A stretch of DNA of 9,037 nt from Burkholderiales bacterium (GCA_919902965.1 CAKKSJ010000021.1:1-9037); one strand, 5' to 3'; shown: positions 1 to 6,408, counted from the first letter of the stretch. Numbers and translations are program-made. The notes: generated from the sequence alone by a model not told the origin.

Positions 1-2810
1 CCGCCCAGATCGCCTACCAGGGTCAGGGCGAGCGAAGGTTGGGCGCGGAGTTTCGCGCGCGGCGCGCCGCCCGCGCGGGCAGCAGCCGGATCCAGGCCGG
101 GCAGGAATTCCCCGCCGAGAAAACCGTGGGTCGCAAACAGCACATAAATGCTGTCTTTGAGTTTGCCTGACTTGGCCATTTTCTCCTGCGCCGCCTCACC
201 GATGAACAGCTGGTTGCCCCCGCCCAGGATGCGCGCAATGCTGCGCGCTTCGTCTGCGGTTTCCTTCAGGCGCGGAATGTCCGGCGCGCCCTTGCGGTCG
301 ACACGGTAATTGCCGGCGAGCAGATCCAGCGCCACGCGCGTAGCCGGCGAATAGCTTTGTCCGGCCGGCGGTGCTAATACCGGATCGGCAAACGCCGTGA
401 ATTCCTGCCGCAGCCCCGTGACCTTCTTCGGGTAAAGGCGCTGCGAAGCCAGCGCCGACAGGCTGGGCAGGTAGGCAAAGCGATGCGCCTTGCCCAGATA
501 GGCGAGCGCGCCGTACTCGCCGAGAAAAGGCCGCGCGGCACTGCCGTCGCTCGCAGCGCGCGCAGATTCGAAGGCCTGCTGCTCGGCCGGAGTGTAGTGC
601 GTGACGAACAACTCCAGCGGGACGGTCAGCAGCGGCCCGTCGGCGACCACGATGACCTTCTGCTTTCCGGCTAGCGCAGCGGCCAGCGGCGCGACCAGAT
701 CCCGGTACAGGGAATGGAGATTCTCGGGTTCGATTTCGCGCAAGAACAGCACCGATTCGCCCACTGCCACTTTTTCGATCGCGCGACGCACCTCGCGCAC
801 CCGCCGCGCCACGTCTTCGCGCTTGATCGCGATATTGACCATCTGGAAGCGCTCGCGCGTCACCGCGAATATGGCCACCTCCTGCGGCAGTAGCACGTAG
901 GACAGCAGCACCTCGTCGGCGCGCAGCAATTTCTGCTGCAGGTTCTGCACGCTCACCGGACGCGGGTTGGTCAGCTCCATGAAACGCGGATAGTCGCGCC
1001 ACAGCGCATCCTCGAGCGCCGCCAGTTCCGCGTTCGCGACCGCAAGCTGGGCGGCGAGATCGCTGCGGCGCGCGTCCAGGCCGGCCTGCTTCAAGGGCAT
1101 GGTGACGATGGCCAGGCGCAGGTGTTCTATTTGCTCCTGCAGATTCTCCCGTTTGCGCTTCACGCTGAGAAAGGCCGGATCGGCGGAGAATTTGGCGACG
1201 TCCGCCTGACGCATCATTTCCGTGAACGTGCGGCTCTGGTTGCGCGAAGCGATTTCCAGCACCTCGCGGTCGTATCCGGACTGGGGCGCAGTCCGATGCA
1301 GCTGCAGCAGCACTTTGATGGTTTCCAGATAGATATTGCCGTACTGTCCGAGGAAGGCCGCGCGCGTTTCCTCTGACAGACCGCGAGTGCGCACGTAAAG
1401 ATAGTCGAGCGTGTCCACCGCGTCCTTGTAGAAAGGCAGCGCCTCGCGATAGCGGCCGCGCTTCGCGAGCGCGTAGCCAAGCCGGCTGCTGTTGAGCAGC
1501 AGGATGCGCGGGTTGCCCGCCTGGCGGGCAATCTCGACCGCCTTTCGGTACAGGGATTCGGACTCGGTCAGCTTGCGCTGTCTGTCGAGCATCACTGCCA
1601 GCGTGGTCAGCATGGCGGCCGTATCCGGGTGCAGGGGACCCAGGCTTTTCTCCAGAATGCTTAGCGCGCGCCGCTGCAGCGGCTCTGCCTCCTCCGGCCG
1701 GCCGCGGCGGTCCAGGTAGGTGCTGAGGTTATTGAGGGTATTCGCCGTTGCCGGATGTTCCGGCCCCAAGGTGCGCTCCTGGATCTCCAGCGCCTTGCGG
1801 AACAGGCGTTCGGTTTCCGTGTAGGCCTGCAGATTGGATCGCGCCTGCGCGCGCGCCTCGCTGGGCGCGAGCAATTCGTCTTTGCCCTGTTGCTGCAGCA
1901 CGTTCGCGAGATTGTTCATGCTGGTCGCCGTATCCGGATGTTCAGTACCAAGCACTTTCTCGCGCAACGCGAGCACGCGCCGGTGCACCGCTTCGGCTTC
2001 CTTGAATTTGCCCTGCAGATAGAGCACATTGCCCAGGTTGGACAGGCTGGTCGCGCTGACCGGGTTTTCCCGGCCCAGTGTTTTTTCGTGTATCGCAACC
2101 ACCCGATAGTGCAGGGTCTCGGCCTCCTGGTATTGGCCCCGGTCGATCAACTCCTGCGCGCGCAAACTCAACTGCCTGGCATCTTCCCCCGCAGCAGCCG
2201 TTGCCCCCGAGCTGGTCTCGCCGGATTTTCCCTGCAGATCCAGCACCCGACCGAGATTGGACAAGGTGGTGGCCGTGTCCTGATGCTGCTGACCCAGCGT
2301 TTTTTCGAGTACGCGCAGGGAGCGGCGCAACAGCGATTCCGCGCTCGGATAGTCACCCAGCTTCTCCAGCACCAGCGCCAGATTGTTCAGCGCGGCCGCC
2401 GTGCTCACATGTTCCGCTCCCAGCCCTTGTTCATAGATGTTCAACGCGGCGCTGAAATTCTTCTGCGCGTCGGCGTATTTGCCCTGCCGCAACTGGGCGT
2501 CGGCGATGACATTGAGGCTGGTCGCGGTGTCGGGATGGCTGTTGCCGAAGATTTTCCGCGCCTCCTCGACCAGCAGGCGCGCGCTTTCTTCGCCGCGCGC
2601 GTACTCGCCCTTGGCGATCAGGGCCTCGGACTGATCCATGAGTTCCTGCCAGTGACGGTCATCGACGCGCGCGGCCTGCTGCGCCGCGCGTGGCGCCGAT
2701 GCGCGCTTTTTCTGCTGCGTCTGGGCGTACGCCGACAGGTCCACGCCCAGCGCGAGCGCGGCGGCAAGCACGGGCAACAATAATCGGGCAGCAGGCACAC
2801 GCAGCTTCAT
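1..2810 (-). CDS. Exported TPR-CHAT (caspase-like) peptidase, 3' end outside window
   Basis: This minus-strand frame stays open from ATG 2810 to the window edge (936 complete codons). Residues 1-29 look like a signal peptide: Lys/Arg start, Leu/Ala-rich core, AYA before a Gln-rich stretch, so the protein is probably periplasmic or secreted. Residues 89-432 hold seven TPR units of the kinesin-light-chain type (G..HP.TA..LNNLA..L...G...EAE...R.AL.I.E). Residues about 545-605 are Leu/Glu/Lys-rich and likely coiled coil. From about residue 635 a CHAT domain follows, with a PLEL segment (731-734), LPSLSAL (781-787) and the ATHG motif carrying the presumed catalytic His895. The partner Cys, usually in an SAC-type motif, would lie beyond position 1, so activity cannot be judged. 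No strong Shine-Dalgarno precedes ATG 2810; the start is supported by the signal peptide immediately after it. CHAT-TPR proteins are peptidases or scaffolds, and the substrate here is unknown. The family call is firm. Confidence 0.9.
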   Translation of the reverse strand, partial: MKLRVPAARLLLPVLAAALALGVDLSAYAQTQQKKRASAPRAAQQAARVDDRHWQELMDQSEALIAKGEYARGEESARLLVEEARKIFGNSHPDTATSLNVIADAQLRQGKYADAQKNFSAALNIYEQGLGAEHVSTAAALNNLALVLEKLGDYPSAESLLRRSLRVLEKTLGQQHQDTATTLSNLGRVLDLQGKSGETSSGATAAAGEDARQLSLRAQELIDRGQYQEAETLHYRVVAIHEKTLGRENPVSATSLSNLGNVLYLQGKFKEAEAVHRRVLALREKVLGTEHPDTATSMNNLANVLQQQGKDELLAPSEARAQARSNLQAYTETERLFRKALEIQERTLGPEHPATANTLNNLSTYLDRRGRPEEAEPLQRRALSILEKSLGPLHPDTAAMLTTLAVMLDRQRKLTESESLYRKAVEIARQAGNPRILLLNSSRLGYALAKRGRYREALPFYKDAVDTLDYLYVRTRGLSEETRAAFLGQYGNIYLETIKVLLQLHRTAPQSGYDREVLEIASRNQSRTFTEMMRQADVAKFSADPAFLSVKRKRENLQEQIEHLRLAIVTMPLKQAGLDARRSDLAAQLAVANAELAALEDALWRDYPRFMELTNPRPVSVQNLQQKLLRADEVLLSYVLLPQEVAIFAVTRERFQMVNIAIKREDVARRVREVRRAIEKVAVGESVLFLREIEPENLHSLYRDLVAPLAAALAGKQKVIVVADGPLLTVPLELFVTHYTPAEQQAFESARAASDGSAARPFLGEYGALAYLGKAHRFAYLPSLSALASQRLYPKKVTGLRQEFTAFADPVLAPPAGQSYSPATRVALDLLAGNYRVDRKGAPDIPRLKETADEARSIARILGGGNQLFIGEAAQEKMAKSGKLKDSIYVLFATHGFLGGEFLPGLDPAAARAGGAPRAKLRAQPSLALTLVGDLG
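1515..2546 (-). repeat. Seven tandem TPR units coded in the CHAT gene
   Basis: Residues 89-432 divide into units starting at Gly89, 131, 173, 246, 288, 349 and 391. The basic unit is exactly 42 residues (126 bases). Units 3 and 5 are longer, 73 and 61 residues, because extra segments sit between the two TPR helices. The 31-residue extra of unit 3 starts near residue 196 and is Ser/Gly/Ala-rich at first. The 19-residue extra of unit 5 starts near residue 311. The repeats are diverged in DNA, so this is a protein-level tandem array rather than a recent expansion. Confidence 0.85.
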
Positions 2811-2841
2811 CGACCCACACGGACGAGCATGGAAGTAATCG

Positions 2842-2848
2842 ATTATAG
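2842..2848 (-). promoter_or_regulatory. Probable -10 element of the CHAT gene
   Basis: Read on the minus strand this is CTATAAT, a perfect TATAAT -10 hexamer preceded by C, about 31 bases upstream of ATG 2810. No good -35 hexamer lies 16-18 bases upstream, where the DNA is GC-rich. A C just before the -10 with a poor -35 is typical of sigma-S-dependent promoters, but that reading is inference. A 10-bp palindrome TAATCGATTA (2836-2845) overlaps the element. Confidence 0.5.
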
Positions 2849-2860
2849 AGAAACGCGGCA

Positions 2861-2882
2861 GGCTGCGCGCCGCGCCGCAGCC
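2861..2882 (-). other. GC-rich inverted repeat between stress protein and CHAT gene
   Basis: GGCTGCG (2861-2867) and CGCAGCC (2876-2882) form a perfect 7-bp stem with an 8-base GC-rich loop. It lies downstream of the stress-protein stop and just upstream of the CHAT -10 element. Only a short T run follows some bases later on the minus strand, so it could be a weak terminator of the stress-protein transcript or a binding site over the CHAT -35 region. Confidence 0.35.
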
Positions 2883-2933
2883 CGGGTTCCGATTCGACGC
2901 AGACTTTCAGCGCGGTCGGCCCGGGTGCAATTC

Positions 2934-3374
2934 CTATTCTGACTTTGCGCGCGCGATCAGTATGCTGCAGGGCGCGTAGTCAAGCAGCGATGCGCCGACC
3001 GAGCCCTTCCACCAGCGCGCAGCAAAGGATAGTTTCTGCCGGTGTCCGAGCACGATCAGATCGGCCCCGAGGTCGGTGGCGACGCGGCAGATTTCTTCCA
3101 CCGGTTCACCCACGGTCAGGTGGCCGGTCGTGTTGAAGCCCTGCTCCTTGAGCAATCTGATCCCTTCGTCGAGGATTTCCTGGGTGCGCTTCTTCTCTTC
3201 TTCGAGCAGTTCCTCGGGCAGAAAGCCCTCGGTCAGGAACAGGCTCGGCGGCATCCCCGCCACCGCCAGCAGATGCGTTTCCGCCTTGATGAATTCCGCG
3301 ATCTCGGCGCTCTCGAGCAAGGCAGAGCGCCCCTCACGCGATCCGTTGAACGCCATCAGGATTTTCTTGTACAT
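2934..3374 (-). CDS. Universal stress protein (UspA family)
   Basis: A 146-residue single-domain Usp protein, the usual length for the family; these cytoplasmic proteins bind nucleotide or act as dimeric stress regulators. It starts MYKKILMAFNGS, the Usp first strand, and ends with the family pattern KGSVGASLLDYAPCSILIA (residues 123-141). Two nucleotide-site features differ from ATP-binding members. The usual Asp of the first strand is Asn10. The G-x2-G-x9-G(S/T) loop reads G110-x2-Q113-x10-G124-S125, so the second Gly is replaced and the loop is one residue longer. ATP binding is therefore uncertain. I chose ATG 3374 because GGAGGAG (3386-3392) lies 11 bases upstream. An in-frame GTG at 3386 would add four residues but overlaps that ribosome site. 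The gene is divergent from the thiolase and codirectional with the CHAT gene, 123 bases away. Confidence 0.9.
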   Translation of the reverse strand: MYKKILMAFNGSREGRSALLESAEIAEFIKAETHLLAVAGMPPSLFLTEGFLPEELLEEEKKRTQEILDEGIRLLKEQGFNTTGHLTVGEPVEEICRVATDLGADLIVLGHRQKLSFAARWWKGSVGASLLDYAPCSILIARAKSE

Positions 3375-3420
3375 GGCTGTCTGCACTCCTCCAAAAAAAA
3401 CCCTCTCTCAGATTTATTTG

Positions 3421-3438
3421 GGCCTGCATTAAGAGGCC
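3421..3438. repeat. Inverted repeat 1 of the 3421-3499 block
   Basis: GGCCT (3421-3425) pairs with AGGCC (3434-3438) across an 8-base loop. The right arm shares four bases with the left arm of the next repeat, so the two hairpins cannot both form completely. Confidence 0.5.
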
Positions 3439-3461
3439 ATTTCAGAATTACCGAAATGGCC
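3435..3461. repeat. Inverted repeat 2, 9-bp arms
   Basis: GGCCATTTC (3435-3443) is the exact reverse complement of GAAATGGCC (3453-3461), with a 9-base AT-rich spacer. It lies 60-90 bases upstream of the stress-protein ATG, so it could be in that gene's leader or be an operator. Confidence 0.7.
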
Positions 3462-3474
3462 CCTGGCTCAGGGG
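3460..3474. repeat. Inverted repeat 3, short hairpin
   Basis: CCCCTG (3460-3465) pairs with CAGGGG (3469-3474) around a 3-base loop. Its left arm overlaps the last two bases of the preceding repeat. Confidence 0.55.
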
Positions 3475-3477
3475 AGC

Positions 3478-3499
3478 ATGAGGGGATATATCCCCTCAT
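3478..3499 (+). terminator. 22-bp perfect palindrome followed by TTTT
   Basis: ATGAGGGGATA joined directly to TATCCCCTCAT makes a perfect 22-bp palindrome with no spacer. On the plus strand it runs into T 3499-3502, giving the shape of a Rho-independent terminator (G+C stem, AU top, short U tract). No plus-strand gene lies just upstream, so if it terminates anything it would be a short leader or small RNA from 3390-3500. A dimeric regulator binding site is the other reading. The palindrome is certain; its role is not. Confidence 0.5.
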
Positions 3500-3597
3500 T
3501 TTGTAATGAGCCCTAAGTCGTCCGTTTCCGGAAGTATCGTCCCGGGCGCGTCTGCTGGCAAGGAGTTCATGCGAGCCGCCGGTGCCGGCAACGCGGA

Positions 3598-3618
3598 TTG
3601 CAGGTAAAATTACTGCAA
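3598..3618 (+). promoter_or_regulatory. Operator-like interrupted palindrome upstream of thiolase
   Basis: TTGCA (3598-3602), GTAA (3604-3607), AA, TTAC (3610-3613) and TGCAA (3614-3618) form a dyad broken only by the single G at 3603. It ends 58 bases before the thiolase ATG, where a regulator of that operon would be expected. I do not recognise the regulator. Confidence 0.45.
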
Positions 3619-3637
3619 ATTCCCATTTTTTCATAAC
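3610..3637 (+). promoter_or_regulatory. Candidate sigma-70 promoter of the thiolase operon
   Basis: TTACTG (3610-3615) as -35 and CATAAC (3632-3637) as -10, 16 bases apart, are the best hexamer pair in the AT-rich patch before the thiolase. The -35 sits in the right half of the interrupted palindrome, so a repressor bound there would block it. The rest of 3500-3676 shows only the AGGAG ribosome site at 3663-3667. Confidence 0.35.
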
Positions 3638-3676
3638 AATCCTGCCAACCACTTCTAGATTCAGGAGATTGCACAC

Positions 3677-4873
3677 ATGCTGGACGCCTATATCTATGAT
3701 GGACTACGCTCTCCATTCGGCCGCCACGCCGGCAAACTCGCCGCTGTGCGTCCGGACGATCTCGCCGCAACGGTCATCGCCGCGGTAGTCAAGAAGGCAG
3801 GCGTCAAGCCGGAGGATATCAGCGACGTGCTGCTCGGCGACGTCAACCAGGCGGGCGAGGACTGCCGCAATGTCGCGCGCTTTGCCGCCCTGCTTGCCGG
3901 CCTGCCGCCGACGACCCCGGGCGCCACGGTCAACCGCCTGTGCGCGAGCGGCCTGCAGGCGACGCTCGACGCCGCCCGCGCCATCAGCTGCGGCGAGGGC
4001 GAACTGTACATCGCCGGCGGCGTGGAAAGCATGTCGCGCGCGCCTTACGTACTGGGCAAGTCCGAATCCGCCTACTCGCGCGACGTGAAAATGTTCGACA
4101 CCACCATAGGCACGCGCTTCACCAACCCGAAATTCGCCAAGCAGTTCGGCAACCACTCGATGCCCGAAACCGGCGACAACGTGGCCAAGGATTTCAGCGT
4201 GTCGCGCGAACAGGCCGACGAGTTCGCGTACGCCTCGCAGATGAAATACGTCAAGGCGGAGTCCGAGGGCTTTTACAAGGGCGAGATCCTCCCGATCGCC
4301 CTGCCGACGAAAAAGAAAGACGCAGCACCGGTCATGGTCGAGGTGGACGAGCATCCGCGCCGCGACGCTACGATGGAATCGCTGGCCAAGCTGAAGCCGC
4401 TGTTCGAAGGCGGCATCGTCACCGCCGGCAACGCCTCGGGTGTCAACGATGGCGCCGCAGCAATGGTGCTGGGGAGTCTGAAATGGGGCGAGAAGAACGG
4501 CAAGAAACCGATGGTACGCATTCTCGCCGGCGCCTCGGCCGCAGTCGAGCCGCGCATCATGGGCGTAGGCCCGGCGTTCGCCATTCCGCTTGCCTGCGCG
4601 CGCGCCGGGCTCAAGCTCTCGGACCTGGACATCATCGAAATCAACGAGGCCTTCGCCAGCCAGGTGCTGGCCTGCCTTAACGTGCTCAAGCTCGACCACA
4701 AGGACCCGCGCATCAATCCGAACGGCGGCGCGATTGCCATCGGCCATCCGCTCGGCGCCTCGGGCGCGCGCCTCGCGCTGACCGTGGCGCGTCAGCTCGA
4801 GCGCATGAACGGCCGCTACGCCGCGGTCAGCCTGTGCATAGGCGTAGGCCAGGGCCTGGCGATTATCATCTAA
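3677..4873 (+). CDS. Thiolase (3-oxoadipyl-CoA / acetyl-CoA C-acyltransferase type)
   Basis: A full-length 398-residue thiolase, the normal size for the family, which cleaves or forms 3-ketoacyl-CoA in the cytoplasm. The nucleophile is Cys89 in NRLCASG, NEAFA is at 323-327, GHP with His357 lies in the GG.IAIGHPLGASGAR segment, and Cys387 in CIGVGQG is the acid/base Cys. The GEDCRNVAR (60-68), FDTTIGTRF (130-138) and HSMPET (150-155) segments resemble the PcaF/PaaJ 3-oxoadipyl-CoA thiolases more than the PhaA biosynthetic enzymes, but exact substrate specificity cannot be read from sequence. AGGAG (3663-3667) is 9 bases before the ATG. It is the first gene of the plus-strand run leading to oadG and oadB, 46 bases from the former, suggesting a shared transcript and a link to acyl-CoA degradation. 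Confidence 0.93.
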   Translation: MLDAYIYDGLRSPFGRHAGKLAAVRPDDLAATVIAAVVKKAGVKPEDISDVLLGDVNQAGEDCRNVARFAALLAGLPPTTPGATVNRLCASGLQATLDAARAISCGEGELYIAGGVESMSRAPYVLGKSESAYSRDVKMFDTTIGTRFTNPKFAKQFGNHSMPETGDNVAKDFSVSREQADEFAYASQMKYVKAESEGFYKGEILPIALPTKKKDAAPVMVEVDEHPRRDATMESLAKLKPLFEGGIVTAGNASGVNDGAAAMVLGSLKWGEKNGKKPMVRILAGASAAVEPRIMGVGPAFAIPLACARAGLKLSDLDIIEINEAFASQVLACLNVLKLDHKDPRINPNGGAIAIGHPLGASGARLALTVARQLERMNGRYAAVSLCIGVGQGLAIII

Positions 4874-4880
4874 CGCGTGT

Positions 4881-4898
4881 AGGCGCGCGTTCGCGCCT
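4881..4898 (+). other. Hairpin between thiolase and oadG
   Basis: AGGCGCG (4881-4887) and CGCGCCT (4892-4898) form a perfect 7-bp stem with a 4-base CGTT loop. No T run follows, so it is more likely an mRNA-stability or partial-attenuation element than a true terminator. It ends 21 bases before the oadG start. Confidence 0.4.
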
Positions 4899-4919
4899 TA
4901 AACACTCTGAAAGCACCGC

Positions 4920-5072
4920 ATGGACAACGCGAAATGGAGTTTCGGACTCACCATGATGATCGTCGGCATGGGCGGGACCTTTCTTACCCTGTGGATACTC
5001 GGCCTGGTGATGGACCTGCTGAAGAAGGTCTTTCCACTGGCCGCCAAAGCGGATAGCACCGACAAAAAATAG
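4920..5072 (+). CDS. oadG: Small OadG-like gamma subunit of a Na+-pumping decarboxylase
   Basis: A 50-residue protein. An in-frame TGA at 4908-4910 fixes ATG 4920 as the first possible start; the ribosome site is weak (GAAAG at 4909-4913). A short polar N-terminus is followed by one hydrophobic helix (about residues 8-32, with GLTMMIVGMG and then FLTLWILGLVMDLL), then a Lys-rich soluble tail ending in DKK. This matches the OadG family pattern: a single N-terminal membrane helix that anchors and assembles the oxaloacetate, methylmalonyl-CoA or glutaconyl-CoA decarboxylase complex. It is shorter than many OadG proteins, with almost no C-terminal zinc-binding or linker region. Position 77 bases before oadB strongly supports the call. 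The canonical alpha subunit gene normally found between or next to them is missing here. Confidence 0.75.
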   Translation: MDNAKWSFGLTMMIVGMGGTFLTLWILGLVMDLLKKVFPLAAKADSTDKK

Positions 5073-5085
5073 ATCGAAAGCTGTT

Positions 5086-5102
5086 TCAGGCGACTCGCCT
5101 GA
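5086..5102 (+). other. Hairpin between oadG and oadB
   Basis: TCAGGCG (5086-5092) and CGCCTGA (5096-5102) are perfect reverse complements around a 3-base ACT loop. No T run follows. It lies in the 77-base gap before oadB and could set relative expression by RNA processing. Confidence 0.4.
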
Positions 5103-5149
5103 TCACGGTTCCTACCAGCTCGACGCAAAGCCCGGACAGGAAAAACATA

Positions 5150-6298
5150 ATGCTCGACACCGTATTGCAAGGACTGTCCGGGTTGTGGGCCGGCACCAGC
5201 TATCTGTTCACTTCCGGCGGACCCAACGTGATCATGCTGCTGATCGCCGCGACCCTGCTTTATCTGGGCGTGAAAAAGGAAGTCGAGCCGCTGCTGCTCG
5301 TGCCCATCGGCTTCGGCTGCATGCTGGTCAACATACCGCTCTCCGATCTGATGGAAACCGGCGGCTTGCTGCGGATTCTCTACGACATGGGAATTTCCAA
5401 CGAGCTCTTTCCCCTGCTGATTTTTGTCGGCATCGGCGCCATGATCGACTTCGGCGCGCTGCTGGAAAATCCGAAAATGCTGCTGTTCGGCGCGGCCGGA
5501 CAGTTCGGTATATTCCTGACGCTGCTGCTGGCCCTCGCGCTGGGCTTTCCGGCACTGGAGGCGGTCAGCATCGCCGTCATCGGCGCCTGCGACGGGCCTA
5601 CCGCCATTTACGTGGCTTCGCAGTACGCGCCGCAACTGCTCGCGCCGATCTCGGTGGCCGCGTATTCCTACATGGCACTGGTTCCGATCATCCAGCCGCC
5701 GATCATGCGGGCGCTGACCACGCCGGCGGAGCGGGTAGTCAGAATGGCGCCGATCAAGCGCTCAGTTTCGACCCAGACCAAGCTGCTTTTCCCCATCGTC
5801 GTCACGCTGGTCACAGGATTGCTCGCCCCCAAGGGTCTGCCTTTGATGGGAACCATCATGCTCGGCAATTTCATGCGTGAATGCGGCGTGGTGGCGCGTC
5901 TGACCAAAGCCTCTGAAAACGAGATCGCCAATATCGTCACCCTGTTTCTGGGCCTGGCGATAGGCGGCACCATGGAAGGCCACGCCTTCCTCAAACCGCA
6001 GACGCTGATGATTTTCGGCATGGGCTTTGTTGCGATCTGCACCGATACCATCGCCGGCGTGGTCTTCGGCAAGATTGTGTGCAAGCTGACCGGCGGCAAG
6101 GTCAACCCGCTGATCGGCGCGGCAGGCATTTCGGCGTTTCCGATGGCGGCGCGAGTGGTACAGGCGCAGGGGCAACGCTACGACAAGAAGAACCACCTGC
6201 TGATGCACGCCGCAGGCGTCAACACCGGCGGGCAGATCGGCTCGGTCGTGGCCGCGGCAGTGATGCTGTCGGTGCTCAAAGGGATGGGGTTGATTTAA
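5150..6298 (+). CDS. oadB: Na+-translocating carboxylic acid decarboxylase, beta subunit
   Basis: A 382-residue polytopic inner-membrane protein of the OadB/MmdB/GcdB family. This subunit decarboxylates carboxybiotin and moves Na+ outward. Family signatures are present in order: VGIGAMIDFG (93-102), GACDGPTAIYV (145-155) with Asp148, SYMALVPIIQPP (173-184) with Tyr174, LGNFMRECGVV (238-248), and VNPLIGAAGISAFPMAAR (318-335) with Ser328 and Arg335. These match the functional Asp, Tyr, Ser and Arg known from Klebsiella OadB, so the pump looks intact. GGAC..AGGA (5138-5141) is 8 bases before the ATG. Length is normal. It follows oadG, but no OadA/carboxyltransferase or biotin carrier gene lies in the window, so the substrate (oxaloacetate, malonyl-, methylmalonyl- or glutaconyl-CoA) is open. 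Its last 47 codons recur at 7602-7745. Confidence 0.93.
   Translation: MLDTVLQGLSGLWAGTSYLFTSGGPNVIMLLIAATLLYLGVKKEVEPLLLVPIGFGCMLVNIPLSDLMETGGLLRILYDMGISNELFPLLIFVGIGAMIDFGALLENPKMLLFGAAGQFGIFLTLLLALALGFPALEAVSIAVIGACDGPTAIYVASQYAPQLLAPISVAAYSYMALVPIIQPPIMRALTTPAERVVRMAPIKRSVSTQTKLLFPIVVTLVTGLLAPKGLPLMGTIMLGNFMRECGVVARLTKASENEIANIVTLFLGLAIGGTMEGHAFLKPQTLMIFGMGFVAICTDTIAGVVFGKIVCKLTGGKVNPLIGAAGISAFPMAARVVQAQGQRYDKKNHLLMHAAGVNTGGQIGSVVAAAVMLSVLKGMGLI
6155..6298 (+). repeat. oadB 3' end, parent of the duplicated segment
   Basis: These 47 codons plus stop align without gaps to 7602-7745. I count 32 mismatches in 144 bases (about 78% identity) and 33 of 47 identical residues. Both copies end TAAGC. 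This copy is the true C-terminus of OadB. Confidence 0.85.
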
Positions 6299-6374
6299 GC
6301 AGCAGGCGTATCAATCCGGCCGCGAACCCGGAACGGTTTCATGGCGCGCCGCAATCCCCTGTGTGAACCCGCCA

Positions 6375-6408
6375 TATTGCGCACAATCCATCCCATCTTG
6401 ATTGCGCA
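6375..6408. repeat. Pair of 9-bp direct repeats upstream of the aminotransferase
   Basis: ATTGCGCAC occurs at 6375-6383 and again at 6400-6408, 25 bases apart start to start, in the 168-base gap between oadB and the aminotransferase. It may be a tandem regulator site or chance. I see no convincing promoter hexamers or terminator in this gap. Confidence 0.3.

Noticed and set aside
196..1002. Minus-strand open frame of 268 codons
   Set aside because: It is out of frame with the CHAT domain coding sequence on the same strand and yields an Arg/Ala/Gly-rich product without motifs.
1515..2546. Regular 126-base periodicity considered as a CRISPR or DNA satellite
   Set aside because: The period matches 42-residue TPR units in frame, the units differ at the DNA level and there are no spacers.
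1755..2783. Plus-strand open frame of 342 codons
   Set aside because: It lies wholly antisense to the TPR part of the CHAT gene, whose frame shows clear family motifs; the long frame is a by-product of high GC.
3569..3607. Twelve-residue frame after AAGGAG in the thiolase leader
   Set aside because: The ribosome site is only three bases from the ATG, it lies upstream of the likely promoter, and the peptide shows no leader-peptide codon bias.
3704..4747. Minus-strand open frame of 347 codons
   Set aside because: It is antisense to the thiolase, which has all catalytic motifs; the product is of low complexity and has no ribosome site or family likeness.
4898..5635. Minus-strand open frame of 245 codons across oadG and oadB
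   Set aside because: It is antisense to two recognised membrane subunit genes and is Gln/Arg/His-rich, typical of a shadow frame.
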